A stretch of DNA of 64,000 bases from Antilocapra americana (GCA_007570785.1 ML661885.1:16670223-16734222), one strand, 5' to 3'; counted from the stretch's first letter, positions 46,808 through 59,307 are shown. Numbers and translations: made by a program. The notes: generated by a model not told the origin, from the sequence alone.

Positions 46808-47193
46808 GAAACTGGAGCCCATTATCCAGAGTGAAGTAAGCCAGAAGCAAAAACAACAATACAGTATATTAAAACATATATATGGAATTTAGAAAGACAG
46901 TAATGAGAACCCAACATGGGAGACAACAAAAGGAACGCAGATGTATAGAATAGACTTGTGGACTTTGTGGATGAGGGTAAGGGTGGGATGATATGGGAGA
47001 AGGGCATTGAAGCATGTTAATTGTCATGTGTCTAATCAATCGCCAGCCCAGGATTGATGCTCGGGACTGGTGCAGCGAGATTTCCAGGGGGGGGAGGGAG
47101 GAGGGAGGGGGGACCCGGAGGGGAAGCATATGTAAACCCATGGTGATATCATGACAATGTATGGCAAAAACAATAATAAAAAAAAAAAAAAAG
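46808..47193 (+). mobile_element. Young L1 3' end, strongly 5' truncated
   Basis: Starts AACTGGAGCCCATTATCCAG, near the end of ORF2, and runs through the 3' UTR to TATGGCAAAAACAATAAT and a poly(A) of about 15. It is nearly the same sequence as 55095-55470, which marks a recent subfamily. It contains a G-run-rich segment at 47087-47123. Confidence 0.92.
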
Positions 47194-47477
47194 AATGCAG
47201 AGTGTTGCCTTATTTGACCTCATCTGGGAACATGCATGACAGGCAACCCAAATTTTTGGTTTGCCAAACCCAAATTGACCCAACTCTGTCAACAGTTATA
47301 AAGGTGCTACAAATATTGATTTCAGACTTAGAAACAGAATTTAGAAAGTAGGAGCATTTGTTGATATGGAAGCCACAGATCATGAGTTTCACTGTATATA
47401 ATTTAGAAACCCTGTCTTTTTTTGTCACTTCCTGTCTTCTAATTGCCATACTGATTTCCAGGGTTCCAGCTGATAAC
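47194..47477. other. Short unassigned stretch
   Basis: No element recognised between the L1 tail and the next SINE. Confidence 0.5.
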
Positions 47478-47692
47478 TGGGGCTTCCCGGGTGGCTCACT
47501 GGTGAAGAATTCATCTGCTAATGCAGGAGACACGGGAGAGGTGGGTTCGATCCCTGAGTCAGGAAGACTCCCTGGAGAAAGAAATGGCAATCCACTCTAG
47601 TATTCTTGCTTGGAAAATCTGGACAGAGGAGCCTTGTGGGCTATAGTCGATGGGGTTGCAAATAGTCAGACACGACTGAGCACGCATACAAC
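47478..47692 (+). mobile_element. Bov-tA SINE
   Basis: Head GGGGCTTCCCGGGTGGCTCAC to tail CAGACACGACTGAGCACGC. Relatively little diverged in the tail. Confidence 0.92.
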
Positions 47693-47787
47693 CTCCTCTT
47701 CTCCACGCAACTAATAACCAACTACAGGATTATAAAAGACTAGTTTAAGGGGTATTTCCTCTTTTGTATGGTACTATTCCTTTGTCA

Positions 47788-48008
47788 GGGGCTTCCCTCG
47801 TAGCTCAGTCGGTAAAAGAATCTGCCTGCAATGCAGGAGACCCAGGTTTGATTCCTGGGTCAGCAAGATCCCCTGGAGAAGGAAATGGCAGACCACTCCA
47901 GTATTCTTGCCTGGAGAATCCCATGGACAGAGGAGCCTGGCAGGCTACAGTCCATGGGGTCGCAAGAGTTGGACTCGACATAGAGACTAAACCACCACCA
48001 CCACCATC
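47788..48008 (+). mobile_element. Bov-tA SINE with 9-bp target duplication and (ACC)n tail
   Basis: Flanked by CCTTTGTCA at 47779-47787 and 48009-48017. The tail has become a CCA-type trinucleotide run at 47991-48007. Confidence 0.93.
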
Positions 48009-48017
48009 CCTTTGTCA

Positions 48018-50599
48018 AGAATGCACTCTTACCTTTTCTACTGGTGCCTTAATATTTCAGAGAGATCAATGATAATATAGATGTCCATATCTAGTGATAT
48101 GCTCTGTAATATCTCACCTCTAAGTAGTCAATCAATTATATTTTCACAATAATAAGTTACAGGCTAATATTGAATATGTTATCTACTTTTCTTTTCATAT
48201 TTGATAACAGAACCTATGAAGAGCCATAACTGGTTAGCTTTTCCTTGGTTTTTTGTTTGTTTGTTCGATCTTGGAAAAATGGTGAATATAATCAGATCAC
48301 AAAGCTATAACTGGGTGATGTTCCAACTATGTTAGATATAAATAAGTTTTATAGTTTTGTCTCTCAGTCATTCATGGTCATTTCTGCAAATTTCTTTTCT
48401 GATAAGGAAGTTGCTCCATCTCCTCTCCATCTACAATGGAAGCACTGCCATCATGATGCTCTCCCCTAGGTGTGCCGCCTCTTTCTTCTCCAAATTGCTA
48501 TCATGTTAGTTCTTTTCAATGTCTTTGCTGTGGTTCTTTTGCTGCTTTGGTCATCTTATCTTGATGTATTGGTAATATAATTTTTTTCTGGCTATTATAG
48601 ACAAACAATTGTCAAATCCATAAGATCTGACCAAAGTGGAAGAAGTTTGGATAGATATTTTATTCAGTGGTTGAGCTGTAATAAAGCCCATGCATTGTCT
48701 GGAATCCCTCTGGTGCCAGGGTATGAAATTTTATCATGGCAGAAAATGAGACCTGATTCAAACAACTGAACAATGTACAGCAAGAGAGGATGGAGGACAC
48801 ACTCAACTCTAAGAGAGATGACCAACAGATAGCTAGGAATCCTACAGAATTTCAACACATAGCAGCAAGGCTTCTGGCCCCATGATGGAATAAGCTTATG
48901 AGAGTCAACTAAAAATAATCTAAAATATTGGATGATATATTACGATTGACTTTAAAGACAGAGACCACCAGGTGTTATAAGAATGTGAAAGAAAGGAATC
49001 AAAGTGAGAGAGTTCACAGAAAGCTGATATCAAGTTATCTCACTTTGTCTTCCAGAAAGGCCATAGGCCCTCTTGACTAGAGATGGGTTTTAACAAAAAG
49101 GAGACTAGAGAAATGGTCATTTCATTGGCATTGCAAATGCCAATAAAAAGGGAAGCTTCATCCAAGAGTCTAATATAAAACACAAAATCACTAATGACTT
49201 ATAGTTTAATAACCTAGAAAAATTCAAACAATTAACTAGGGAAAATGTAAACAAACTTGCCATTTATCTGAGACTTGTGTTTGAAGCACTATGAGAAATT
49301 AAAATATTAAGTCTGAATCACTGCTGATGCAGGATCTGAATTGTACTATCTAGTGGGGCAGGTAACAAGATTTAAGAAATTAACCTTAAAACCTAGTCCA
49401 AAATCATTGACTCTCCTGGGTCTCAAGCAAAAGCAAAAAACCATGAACCATCATTTCATAACAAAGGGCATTTTGTAACTGCCAATACGATTTTAAAAAC
49501 CACCAAGCTAAGAATACATTTACTCTAACAGACTGCAAACCTCACAAGAAAATCACTATGAGGAAGAGTCAGCAGGTTTGACAAGTAGATGAATTAATGC
49601 CATAAAACTTAAAATACTAGTAGAGTCTGAAAGAGATTAGAAGTAAATGTGTATTAAATAAAGACATTTAAGGAAAAAAACATATTAGCACAAATAGCTA
49701 ACATACCCTGCTCTTAAAATCTACAGTCTCAATTTATATTGGGTGCTTGCAAATAAGAAAGAAAACCACAGCTGTCTTCTATGCAGAAGCTAAGAGTAAA
49801 AGTTGAGAAAGTCAGATTTATTTGGATACGTGATGAATCTTTTTGGGTTTGGTTCTATGTCACAAGTAGCCATCCAAAAACTATAATGAAAATCTTATTG
49901 CACCAGAAAAGAAAGGCAATCCAGTCAGGAAATGAAAGAAAATTCAAAAAAGTTCAAACAAGCAACAGCGAGGTGAGAAAGAGAACTATAGGTTAACTTC
50001 TGCGTCTATTAGAAATGTGTTAGAAATTCAAGAAGTGGAAAGTGAAAAGTTCAATAGTTTAAGACTTTATTACAAGGAAACAATAACACTGATGGAAGTG
50101 AAATATTGCTACTATATTTTCATGATAAATCTTAAGTTAGTATTGTGTATTAAATATGACACTATTAAATTCCTACCATTTTAAATTATTTTGCATATTT
50201 ATTTAGCTCACTATAAAATAGATTTTGATTTAGAGAAACATGAGTTTCATGTATGAAGTCAGATCATGTTTTTACTTTTTTTAGATTATAGTGTTTTTTG
50301 CACTGGAAAAGTATTACAATAAACAAAACTAGAGGAAACGAAGAAAATAAAATGTGTTCTAGGATACTGAGGGAATTCAAGAATATATGCTTGAGGTTTT
50401 CTTTCAAATTTAAGGAATAAAAGCACTGCATGTGGATGATCCTGACTGCTCTGGCATTTCCTTGTATGGTAAAGCAACTATTTTCTTGAGTGTCTTGCAG
50501 TAGACACAAAGGTGCACAGAGTTAAGTATAAAAAGTAGAAATCACAGCAAACAATAATCTTAGCTAATCCTTTTGCCAATATCATTATATTCCAGAAAC
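48018..50599. other. Unique AT-rich DNA, no gene seen
   Basis: About 2.6 kb without recognised repeats. The ORFs (49781-49996, 50264-50509 antisense) have no motif. Confidence 0.5.
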
Positions 50600-50805
50600 A
50601 TTTTTAAGAACTTTGCATGTGTGAACTCATTTAATTCTCCAATAATTCCTTTAAGTTAGCATTCATGTAACTTTCATCCTACAGATGAAGAAAATAAGGT
50701 ACTTGGTTAACTCCCTCAAGGTCACACAGGTCGTGAGTGAGTAAGAAGTCAAACCACAGCAGACTGGCCTCAAAGTCCATGTGAACTCCACGTCATGGCC
50801 TCTCG
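50600..50805 (-). mobile_element. MIR SINE, antisense
   Basis: AACTCATTTAATTCTCC, CATCCTACAGATGAAGAAAAT, CCCTCAAGGTCACACAGG and a diverged ...AAACCACAGCAGACTGGCC block follow the antisense MIR order. Confidence 0.82.
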
Positions 50806-51904
50806 AAAAAACTGGGTTTATTCTTGATTTTGCTGTAGATATTGGCTAGATCTGACAGATATGCTTAATCACTCAAAAGAATTCAGATACTACATTTATG
50901 GAACACTGAAAAGCACTGTGCAAGATGCAAAGGAATGAAATGATTGAAATCCATCTCTAGTAGAAACAGTTCAAGCATCAGAGCTGTGCATGGTCTCTAA
51001 TTCTCTTATGTACTTGGAATAAAATTGTGTCAGTTCGACTGGATTCTGGTCAGTTTACTTTAACACAACTACACTGATTAAGTGTTTTCTATTAATATAT
51101 ACCAAGCCCTAGCTGGTAGACAGAGACAGAGAAATAATCCAGCCCTAGACTTCGGGGTGGTCATCTCAGTGAAAGGGGTAAATTTCATAAATAAACAGCT
51201 CCAAAAGAAGATGATATATTGTAACAAAGGGAGACTTACAGTGCCATGGAATGCAGATGGAAAGTTATAAAATAATTAATTCTTTTAGGTATTAATGAGA
51301 GAGAGAGAGTGAGACAGACAAAGAGAGAGACAAAGGCAAGACACAGAGAGACAGGGATTGAGATTGAGAGTATATTTATGCAAATCAGAAAGAAGTGTGA
51401 GGATAGAGTGGGGAAAACAAGGGTAAGATGGTTAATGGGGTTTTTGGCAGAGAGGAGAACATGAACAAAGAAAAAGAAAGTCATGGGGAAGTTTGATTTA
51501 GGACCAAGGCATTATTGCCCAAGACGAATTTTTAAATTTCATCATGTTTGAAGCAAAGAGAAGTGGGAAGTCTTAAAAAGGGAATGGCATGATCAAGATA
51601 AGTCTTAAACAGCCAACTTTGGTATTAATTAAAAGCTAATTGAAGGAAAAAAAGAGACTAGAGAAGGAGAATGTTAAGAAAATAATTACTGTGATCTTGA
51701 AAATTTCTACTTTACCACCCAAGCTGTGTTGTATGAGTTTGTTTGTTTGTTTGTTTTTATTAATCACATGGAAAATATGCCAAAGAATAAAGCGATCTTT
51801 AGTAATGCCGTTAAGAGCTGTTAATCCAGTTTTGAATTTGGTCCACATATAATCCAGATGTTGAAATCTAGATACTTATGCTGATGGGCCCATATTCATG
51901 GAAA
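50806..51904. other. Unique DNA with purine-rich patch
   Basis: No gene is recognised. A GA-rich tract lies at 51296-51372 and (TTTG)n at 51736-51757. Confidence 0.5.
51296..51372. repeat. GA-rich purine tract
   Basis: (GA)n core at 51298-51309 followed by imperfect GACA/GAGA repeats. Confidence 0.85.
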
Positions 51905-52060
51905 CAAAATAATTCAGTTCAGCCTCAGTTCAAATCCTGGTTCAACCACTGAATGAGCTTTATGACACTTGGGAAGTTACTTAATTTCTCTATGTCTTCC
52001 ATCCCTCATCTGTAAAACTTGGAAAATAGATTGATAGACTCTCAATAGAAGTTTTTACCA
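51905..52060 (+). mobile_element. MIR SINE, partial
   Basis: CAGTTCAAATCCTGGTTCAACC, CTTGGGAAGTTACTTAATTTC and CCCTCATCTGTAAAACTTGG are MIR core blocks in order. Confidence 0.8.
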
Positions 52061-53029
52061 GTTAAAGGACATTAGCTTCAGAAATGCAACAAGTCCTTAT
52101 ATAAGAAGAAATCCTAAAGAGCTGCAAGTATACTAATGAATCATGCTATTTTTTTGAAAATTTATTTCAGAGTATCTTTTCTCTTTACTTACTTGACCAA
52201 TGTGTACATGACAGAATCAGATGAGAAGTGCAGATTGACATCTTTGGCTAAAAGCTGGGGCATGTCTGAAATAAGTAGACCTCATCCAGAAGCTAAATTT
52301 TAGCAAATTTTAAAGAGTTTTTTATTTCCAATTTGGAAGACAATATATTAAAGAGGAGAAAGCATTTAAAATGAGCCAAATGGATTCCGTTCAGTTCTAT
52401 GTTCTCTTTAGTTTATAATTTATCTTCCCATTATGTTGGGATGCAGTCAATTCCTACAAATTCATCCTCTCCTGGAAACTTTTCTCACAATATGTGTTCT
52501 TCATAGTTAGCATGTGATATAATATAAAATCTATGCAAATATTTTAAATTCTTGTACACATGACCAGTTTTGCTGTTTTATCTCATTGTCAAAGTCTATT
52601 TCTATGATTCTTAAACTTAGAATTTGATAGAAGGCAATGGTCCCTTAAAATTTTTATATATTTTTTTTAATGTTCAGAGGTACACTCTCCCAATTGTCCC
52701 ATGATGAAAGATTGGAATAGAAGCCAAAATCCAAGAGCAGAAACTCAGTCAGAAGTTGGCGCTTTGCATGTGACTTGGTGGGCCTGTTAAATAACTTTTG
52801 AGGAAAAACAGATTCCAACTATATCAAACATAGTAAAAGAGTAAGTTCAGAAAACAGTGTTCCTGGTTTGGTAAAAGTCCATGAGCACTGGTTCTGTCCA
52901 TAAATGGGTTGAAAGCAATGAAGAGCTGGAAGGAGTAGGTGTTTTCAGTCTTTCTTGTTGAAAACCATTAATGGAGACAAAGAACAAGGACAAACACAAT
53001 GTACCTATGTTACAATTTGTGGATTTGTA
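52061..53029. other. Unique DNA, no gene seen
   Basis: No recognised element or exon. Confidence 0.5.
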
Positions 53030-53435
53030 CCAATTTTTTTTCCTTAAAGAATTTTTTTTAATTTACCTTTAATTGGAGGATTAATTGCCCCACCCCTCCT
53101 TATCTCACCCCTCTAGATTGTCACAGAGTATTGAGTTGAGCTCCCTGTATTATACAGCAGCTTCCCAACAGTTACCTGTTTTACATATGACAATGTATAT
53201 GTTTCAATGCTACTCTCTGTTTGTCCCACCCTCTCCCTCCCCTGTTCTGTTCACAAGTCTGTTCTCTATGTCTGTGTCTCTGTTCTTGTCCTGCAAATAG
53301 GTTCATCAGTACCATTTTTCTAGATTCCATATATATGTGTTAATATACAAAATTTGTTTTTCTCTTTATGACTTACTGCACTCTATAACAGGCTCTAAAT
53401 TCACCCACTGCACTAGACTGTATCAAATATTTTTC
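53030..53435 (-). mobile_element. Ruminant-type L1 3' UTR, antisense
   Basis: Antisense tail (T-rich, 53034-53072), then TAATTGGAGGATTAATTGC, CTAGATTGTCACAGAGTATT, GCAAATAGGTTCATCAGTACC and a closing GACTTACTGCACTCTATAAC. It corresponds to the 3' UTR part of the L1 at 42198. Confidence 0.85.
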
Positions 53436-53962
53436 TACTCTCATGTTTATGTTATGATGGCTTTGTAGATTGTAGGAACTATATAACCAAGTGCTGCAGT
53501 TCAAGGACAGCTTGAGTCTCCTTTTTCTTGGGGCTTAAGAACACATTACAAAATACCTTCTTGAATAGAAAATCAGCAATCTAGGGACTAGCCAGAGATG
53601 GTTTCCCGGATTTTTTCCTCTTTTCATTCTTTGGCTATTCCCACTTCCATGGCTAAATGTAATTTTTTTTTTTTTTTTTTTTACCATGGAAGACTCTTAT
53701 GTAGATTCTGTAATGAGAAATATTTGGATAATTCCTTTCTACCACTTTCATGAGTTTCTAAAATCCATATATATGAAGTTCTTCTGTTGGGAGTATAATT
53801 ATGTTTTAATAATAGATGGAGAGAATCAGGTTTTTTTGAGTTTTAAAACATTACAAAGCTGATGAGTTAGTTTGTCCTTTCTGCATTAACTGTGAAACAT
53901 GGGAGAATAGTTTTTCTAAACTGTGTATGCCAATTGGATGTTATTTTCAATGGCTTTGCTTT
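53436..53962. other. Unique DNA with T20 run
   Basis: Homopolymer T20 at 53663-53682. Otherwise nothing recognised. Confidence 0.5.
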
Positions 53963-53976
53963 TTTGAGAGCTATAA

Positions 53977-54183
53977 AGAAAGTGAAGTCGCTCAGTCATG
54001 TCTGATTCTTTGCGACTCCATGGACTGTAGCCTACCAGGCTCCTCAGTCCATGGGATTTTCCAGGCAAGAGTCCTGGAATGAGTTGTCATTTCCTTCTCC
54101 AGGGGATCTTCCCAACCCAGGGATCAAACCCGGGTCTCCCACCTTGCGGGCAGATGCTTTACCATCTGAGCCACCAGGGATCC
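53977..54183 (-). mobile_element. Bov-tA SINE, antisense, 14-bp perfect target duplication
   Basis: AGTGAAGTCGCTCAGTCATG to CATCTGAGCCACCAGGGATCC. Flanked by TTTGAGAGCTATAA at 53963-53976 and 54184-54197. Confidence 0.94.
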
Positions 54184-54537
54184 TTTGAGAGCTATAATGA
54201 TTGTATAAAATTTCTATCAGAATAAATTTATCTGTAGAAAAGAAAAGATTTATCAGATTTACATAAGACATTGCAAGGTGTTAGAATAAACATATATACA
54301 AGATAATTTAAAGTTGCATCATACTATGATCAGTCATCAAACATGTCTAATTATAAAAATCCCAAATGATGAAATAATATTTGTAGTGTCTAGGATTTAC
54401 TTAGACTCTCTTTTATGACTGAAAGCTCCATAAGCTGCATTATGGGCATAAAAATCTATCACTATTCTAGAGGATCTCAGATGGGAATCACCATGGGATC
54501 ACTTTTGATCACCCTGTAAAAATATATATATAGTGCC

Positions 54538-55470
54538 ATTCTAGAAAAATAAACAACCCAATTAAAAAGTGGGCCAAAGAACTTAACAGACATTTCTCCA
54601 AAGAAGATATAAAAATGGCTAACAAACACATGAAAAGATGTTCAACATCACTCATTATCAGAGAAATGCAAATCAAAACCACAATGAGGTACCACTTTAC
54701 ACCAGTCAGAATGGCTGCCATCCAAAAGTCTACAAACAATAAATGCTGGAGAGGATGTGGAGAAAAGGGAACCCTCTTACACTGTTGGTGGGAATGCAAA
54801 CTAGTACAACCACTATGGAAAACAGTGTGGAGGTTCCTTAAAAAGCTGCAAATAGTCCTGCCATATGACCCAGCAATCCCACTGCTGGGCATATACACTG
54901 AGGAAACCAGAATTGAAAGAGCCACGTGTACCCCAATGTTCATCGCTGCATTGTTTACAATAGCCAGGACATGGAAGCAACCTAGATGCCCATCAACTGA
55001 CGAATGGATAAGAAAGCTGTGGTACATATACACAATGGAATATTACTCAGCATTAAAAAAAAATTCATTTGAAGCAATTCTACTCAGATGGACGAAACTG
55101 AAGCCCATTATCCAGAGTGAAGTAAGCCAGCAGCAAAAACAACAATACAGTATATTAACACATATATATGGAATTTAGAAAGACAGTAACGAGAACCCAA
55201 CATGTGAGACAGCAAAAGGAACGCAGATGTATAGAATAGACTCGTGGACTTTGTGGATGAGGGTAAGGGTGGGATGATATGGGAGAAGGGCATTGAAGCA
55301 TGTTAATTGTCATGTGTCTAATCAATCGCCAGCCCAGGATTGATGCTTGGGACTGGTGCATCGAGATTTCCCGGGGGGGAGGGAGGAGGGAGGGGGGTTC
55401 CGGAGGGGAAGCATATGTAAACCCATGGTGATATTATGACATTGTATGGCAAAAACAATGAAAAAAAAAA
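54538..55470 (+). mobile_element. Young L1 with intact ORF2 C-terminal frame, 5' truncated
   Basis: A recent L1 insertion of about 930 bp. The open frame from 54615 to 55178 (187 codons from the first Met, open upstream) is the ORF2 C-terminus: [18 protein letters not shown], then the Cys/His-rich motif [18 protein letters not shown], then [13 protein letters not shown] and [10 protein letters not shown], with no internal stop. The endonuclease and RT domains are absent, so it is not autonomous. The 3' UTR and A tail end at about 55470. AT-rich flanks sharing TATATATATAGTGCC (54522-54537 and about 55477-55492) are the likely target duplication. Confidence 0.93.
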
Positions 55471-55486
55471 TATATATATATATATA
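55471..55486. repeat. (TA)n at L1 target duplication
   Basis: TA run at the 3' junction, longer than the corresponding run at the 5' junction. Confidence 0.85.
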
Positions 55487-55492
55487 GTGCCT

Positions 55493-57774
55493 TTTAGGTT
55501 GAAGTAGAATTCTAATGAAAGCCAGCTGTTAAGTCGTTTTCAAAATAAATGACTGCCCAGCTGGAGAAAATGTCTCAAGATAATTATCAGGTTAGATGTC
55601 ATAAAGTGAACAGGACATTGAATAAGCATTGTAGGCTATATTTGGAGTAGCTGTGACAAGCATTTTCAAATGTTTCTGAATAGTCCATACCAAACTCATT
55701 CCAGAGAATGCCCTTCTTATACTGCCTAGACTTTGTAAGCTACAATGGAAGCCAGTTCTATTTCTCCTTTTCTCTTAGAGTCACAGATCCCGGTGGAAGG
55801 TCAGCTTGACATTTAGTTTGTTGAAACAAGCTTGTCAAATTATTCTTATATTACAGTGGAAGATGATGGTCTTATTTTGGGTATAATATCAGTTTCAAAA
55901 CATTCTCAGAAATAAGTATCTGATAATTTTGAGGTGGTATAATGTTTTATACCAACCAAGTGGCTTGGTCATATATGCCTTCTTTGTAATCCATTAAATA
56001 GCTAAATAAAGATCAAGGCTATAATTAGAACTTTCACTAGCAAGTTCTATTCCCTAAGGAAGATAATAGTTCAGTTGTATAAGGACAATTAAAAAGCTTT
56101 CACTTTCTCAAAGTCTAATTTTTCTCTCTTTCTCTGAAAGATTCAGCATTTGAGACACATTGTAATAGTATATTTTACAACCATAAACAAATTATAAACC
56201 TGTATATTATACTTGCTGGGATAAAGTAAGAAACAGACTTCTATGTGTAAGGTTAGAGATAGATATGTCAGCTTATAATGTCAAGTACTATTAAGTATAA
56301 TAAAAAGAAGTAAGCAGTGATCAGCAGGAGGAGTTATGTTGTGTTTTGAGAGCCTTGGGCAAACTATCTGAGTTTTTGTCTTAGAAAGGGCACCTAATAT
56401 CAAACTGAGTGTGAGAAAAGTTTCTCCCCACAGTTTCAAAGACATAGGACAATTGCAACTTGTTCTTATGACGTTATACTTCTTTAAGGATACAGATAAA
56501 GCACGCTTTTAGTAGATAAAGTGAGCTGAGTCTGTAAGGCCTTTGCTGTTAATTATACTCCCACATGCCATCAAGCAAACAGAGACAGTAGTTTCATAGG
56601 GTCAGAAAAGGAATGAGCCCTTATAACTGTTTTGATAAATATTACAGGTTAGTGTTAAATACAACAAAAAATCTAAAAAGCTTTGATTTGAAGTATGACA
56701 TTCAAATTGAGGGAAATAGATTCAGACATTTTGTGGCTGTGTTCCAGTCATGAAAGGTCTAAGAGAAACTTCCAGCTGTCTTTGAAAGTATATGTGTGGA
56801 GTGTGGTCTCCAGTGAGGCCATTCTGAGTTGGGAATGGTAAAGCGTAAACACCAGACAACAGGACACAAAGCATGCAGCCGCCAATCCATAAGACCTCTT
56901 CCCAAGCGAGTCCCATACTTGAACTTGGGAATATTTGCTAGAAGTATTCTCTCTGATGAAATTTCTCTCCAGAAGCAGCCACAGTCAATGAGCCTGAAGA
57001 GAATTTGGCATTTCCTCAAAGGATGTCCTTATCAGCTAGAAACACAGATCAGACTGACCCATTCAACTAGTCATTTTCCTGAAATTTTGGACTCAGTTTC
57101 CAAATGCTACGGCACCAGCCACTTTGCTCTGTGTAATCTATCATATTTTAAAGTTTCTAATCCCACTTTGTATCTCTAGGGATGGGAAAAGTGGAACATA
57201 GAGATTGAAGTAGAATTCAGGGCTTCCCTGCTGGTACACTGAAGTATAATACAACGTTGGAGTAAAGGACTAGTCATTTGTTGTTGTTTTTTAAAACAGA
57301 ACATTCAATTTTCTACCTTATGTTCTAATTTTTATTTTATGATAATATAAATAATTGGAAAGTGTATAAATGTTAAAAACCTAACTGCTAAAGAACACTC
57401 AGAAAATGAGAGCTAGCAATTAGAATAATAAAGACGAAACTATTTTCCTGAAAGCAGATATGTGATTGGGTGTTTCAAAAAACCCAGAATCATTTATAAT
57501 CTCCAAAACATTATACGAGTGAGTTTGTTCATATAGTAGTTAGTAGGTCCAGTATTTCAATTCACTACTTAGAATTCAAGGTCCTTTATCGCAAGAAGTC
57601 CACATAGTTTATATGGCACACTGTACATAGGTGCGGAGTAGGTAGTAACTTTGCCTAAAGTTGCATAGCTAAATGCATTTCCATCTGAGCACAGGCTGCC
57701 CAAGGCTCACATCTGTCCACTCAGTCCAGTTTGTTAGTGAGAACGTGCCAAGTTGGCACTGGGTTGCACTCTTC
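55493..57774. other. Unique DNA, no gene seen
   Basis: About 2.3 kb without recognised repeats. The overlapping frames at 56722-57179 on both strands (64-116 codons) have no motif. A 15-bp Bov-tA-like head (GGGCTTCCCTGCTGG, 57220-57234) is too short to call. Confidence 0.5.
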
Positions 57775-58995
57775 TTCAGTCAGTCAGTCAGTTCAGTGGC
57801 TCAGCTGTGTCCAACGCTTTGTGACCCCATGGACTGCAGCATGTCAGGCGTCCCAGTCCATCACCACCTCCCAGAGCTTGCTCAAGCTCATGTCCATTGA
57901 GTCGATGATGCCATCCAACCATCTCATCCTCTGTTGCTCCCTTCTCCTCCTGCTTTTAATCTATCTCAGCAGCATGATCTTTTCTAATGAGTCAGTTCTT
58001 CTCATCAGGTGGCCAAAGTATCAGAGCTTCAGATTCAGCATCAGTCCTTCCAGTGAATATCCGGGATTGATTTCCTTTAGGATGGACTGGTTGGATCTCC
58101 TTGCAGACCAAGGGACTCTCAAGACTCTTCTCCAACAACACAGTTCAAGATCATAAGTTCTTTGGCACTCAGCCTTCTTTATGGTCCATCTCTCACATCC
58201 ATACATGACTACTGGAAAAACCATAGCTTTGACTATGTGGACCTTTCTATGATCCAACAGATGTCGGCAATTTGATCTCTGGTTCCTCTGCCTTTTCTAA
58301 ATGCAGCTTGAACATCTGGAAGCTCTCCGTTCATGTACTGTTGAAGCCTGGCTTGGAGAATTTTGAGCATTACTTTGCTAATGTGTGAGATGAGTGCAGT
58401 TCTGCGATAGTTTCAGCATTTTTTGGCATTGCCTTTCTTTGGAAATGGAATGAAAACTGACCTTTTCCAGTCCTGTGACTACTACTGAGTTTTCCAGATT
58501 TGCTGGTATAATTGAGTGCAGCACTTTACAGAATCATCTTTTAGGATTTGAAATAGCTCAGCTGGAATTCCGTTACCTCCACTAGCTTTGTTCATAGTGA
58601 TGCTTCCTAAGGCCCACCTGACTTCGCACTCCAGGATGTCTGGCTCTAGGTGAGTGATCACACCTTCCTGGTTATCTGGGTCATGAAGATCTTTTTTATA
58701 TAGTTCTTTGGTGTATTCCTGCCACCTCTTCTTATTTCTGCTTCGGTTAGGTCCATACCATTTCTGTCCTTTATTGAGCCCATCTTTGCATGAAATGTTC
58801 CCTTGGGATCTCTAATTTTCTTGAAGAGATCTCTAGTCTTTCCCATCCTTTTGTTTTCCTCTCTTTCTTTTCAATGGTCACTTAGGAAGGCTTTCTTATC
58901 TCTCTCTTATCTCTCCTTGCTTTTCTTTGGAGCTCTGCATTCAGATGGCTGGGTCCTTCCTTTGTATTCTCCTTGCCCCATGTCATTGTCACTGT
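57775..58995 (-). mobile_element. BovB LINE, antisense, with RT core deleted
   Basis: Starts with the antisense tail (CAGTCAGTTCAGTGGCTCAGC). On the minus strand it reads the C-terminal part back to [18 protein letters not shown] (about 58200-58247). It then jumps at about 58250 to the upstream RDQIADI region, and continues through linker and endonuclease-proximal sequence (MGKTRDLFKKIRDPKGTFHA at 58790-58846). The interval carrying RT motifs A to E is absent. Frames are broken. It shares subfamily-like wording with 62808-64000. Confidence 0.9.
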
Positions 58996-59304
58996 TCTTG
59001 CTTCTGTGGTGGCTTACTTGCTGCCTTGCTTGTTGTACGCAGTGATGACTGGTGATGTTATGGGTCGAAGAACCTAAAGGTGGTGACAGAAGCTGTGACC
59101 CCCTCAGCCTGACCACCTGTCCAGCACATAGGCCTGTGGCACCTGAGTGGGTTGGCCATGTTTTCTAAAGCATAGATGACTTGTAAAGGATGAGGCAGGT
59201 GACATTCACAGCCGTGGTTCTGAAGAGGCTCAATTTCTGAAGTTCTGAGGATCTGAGTCAAAGTAAGTATCATTTTTGTTTGTTTGTTTTAATTTATAAG
59301 AGGG
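58996..59304. other. Short GC-richer unassigned stretch
   Basis: No repeat recognised. A GT donor-like AAAGTAAGTATC occurs at about 59260-59271, but no exon can be built around it. Confidence 0.4.
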
Positions 59305-59307
59305 AAG

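Noticed and set aside
22200..48008. CRISPR-like array from regularly recurring approximately 200-bp units
   Set aside because: The recurring units are dispersed Bov-tA/Bov-A SINEs in both orientations with unequal spacing and eukaryotic target duplications.
57220..57234. Bov-tA head fragment GGGCTTCCCTGCTGG
   Set aside because: Only 15 bp match and no body follows. Too short to support.
59260..59271. Splice-donor-like AAAGTAAGTATC as evidence of an exon
   Set aside because: Such matches occur by chance every few kilobases. No matching acceptor or coding frame was found upstream.
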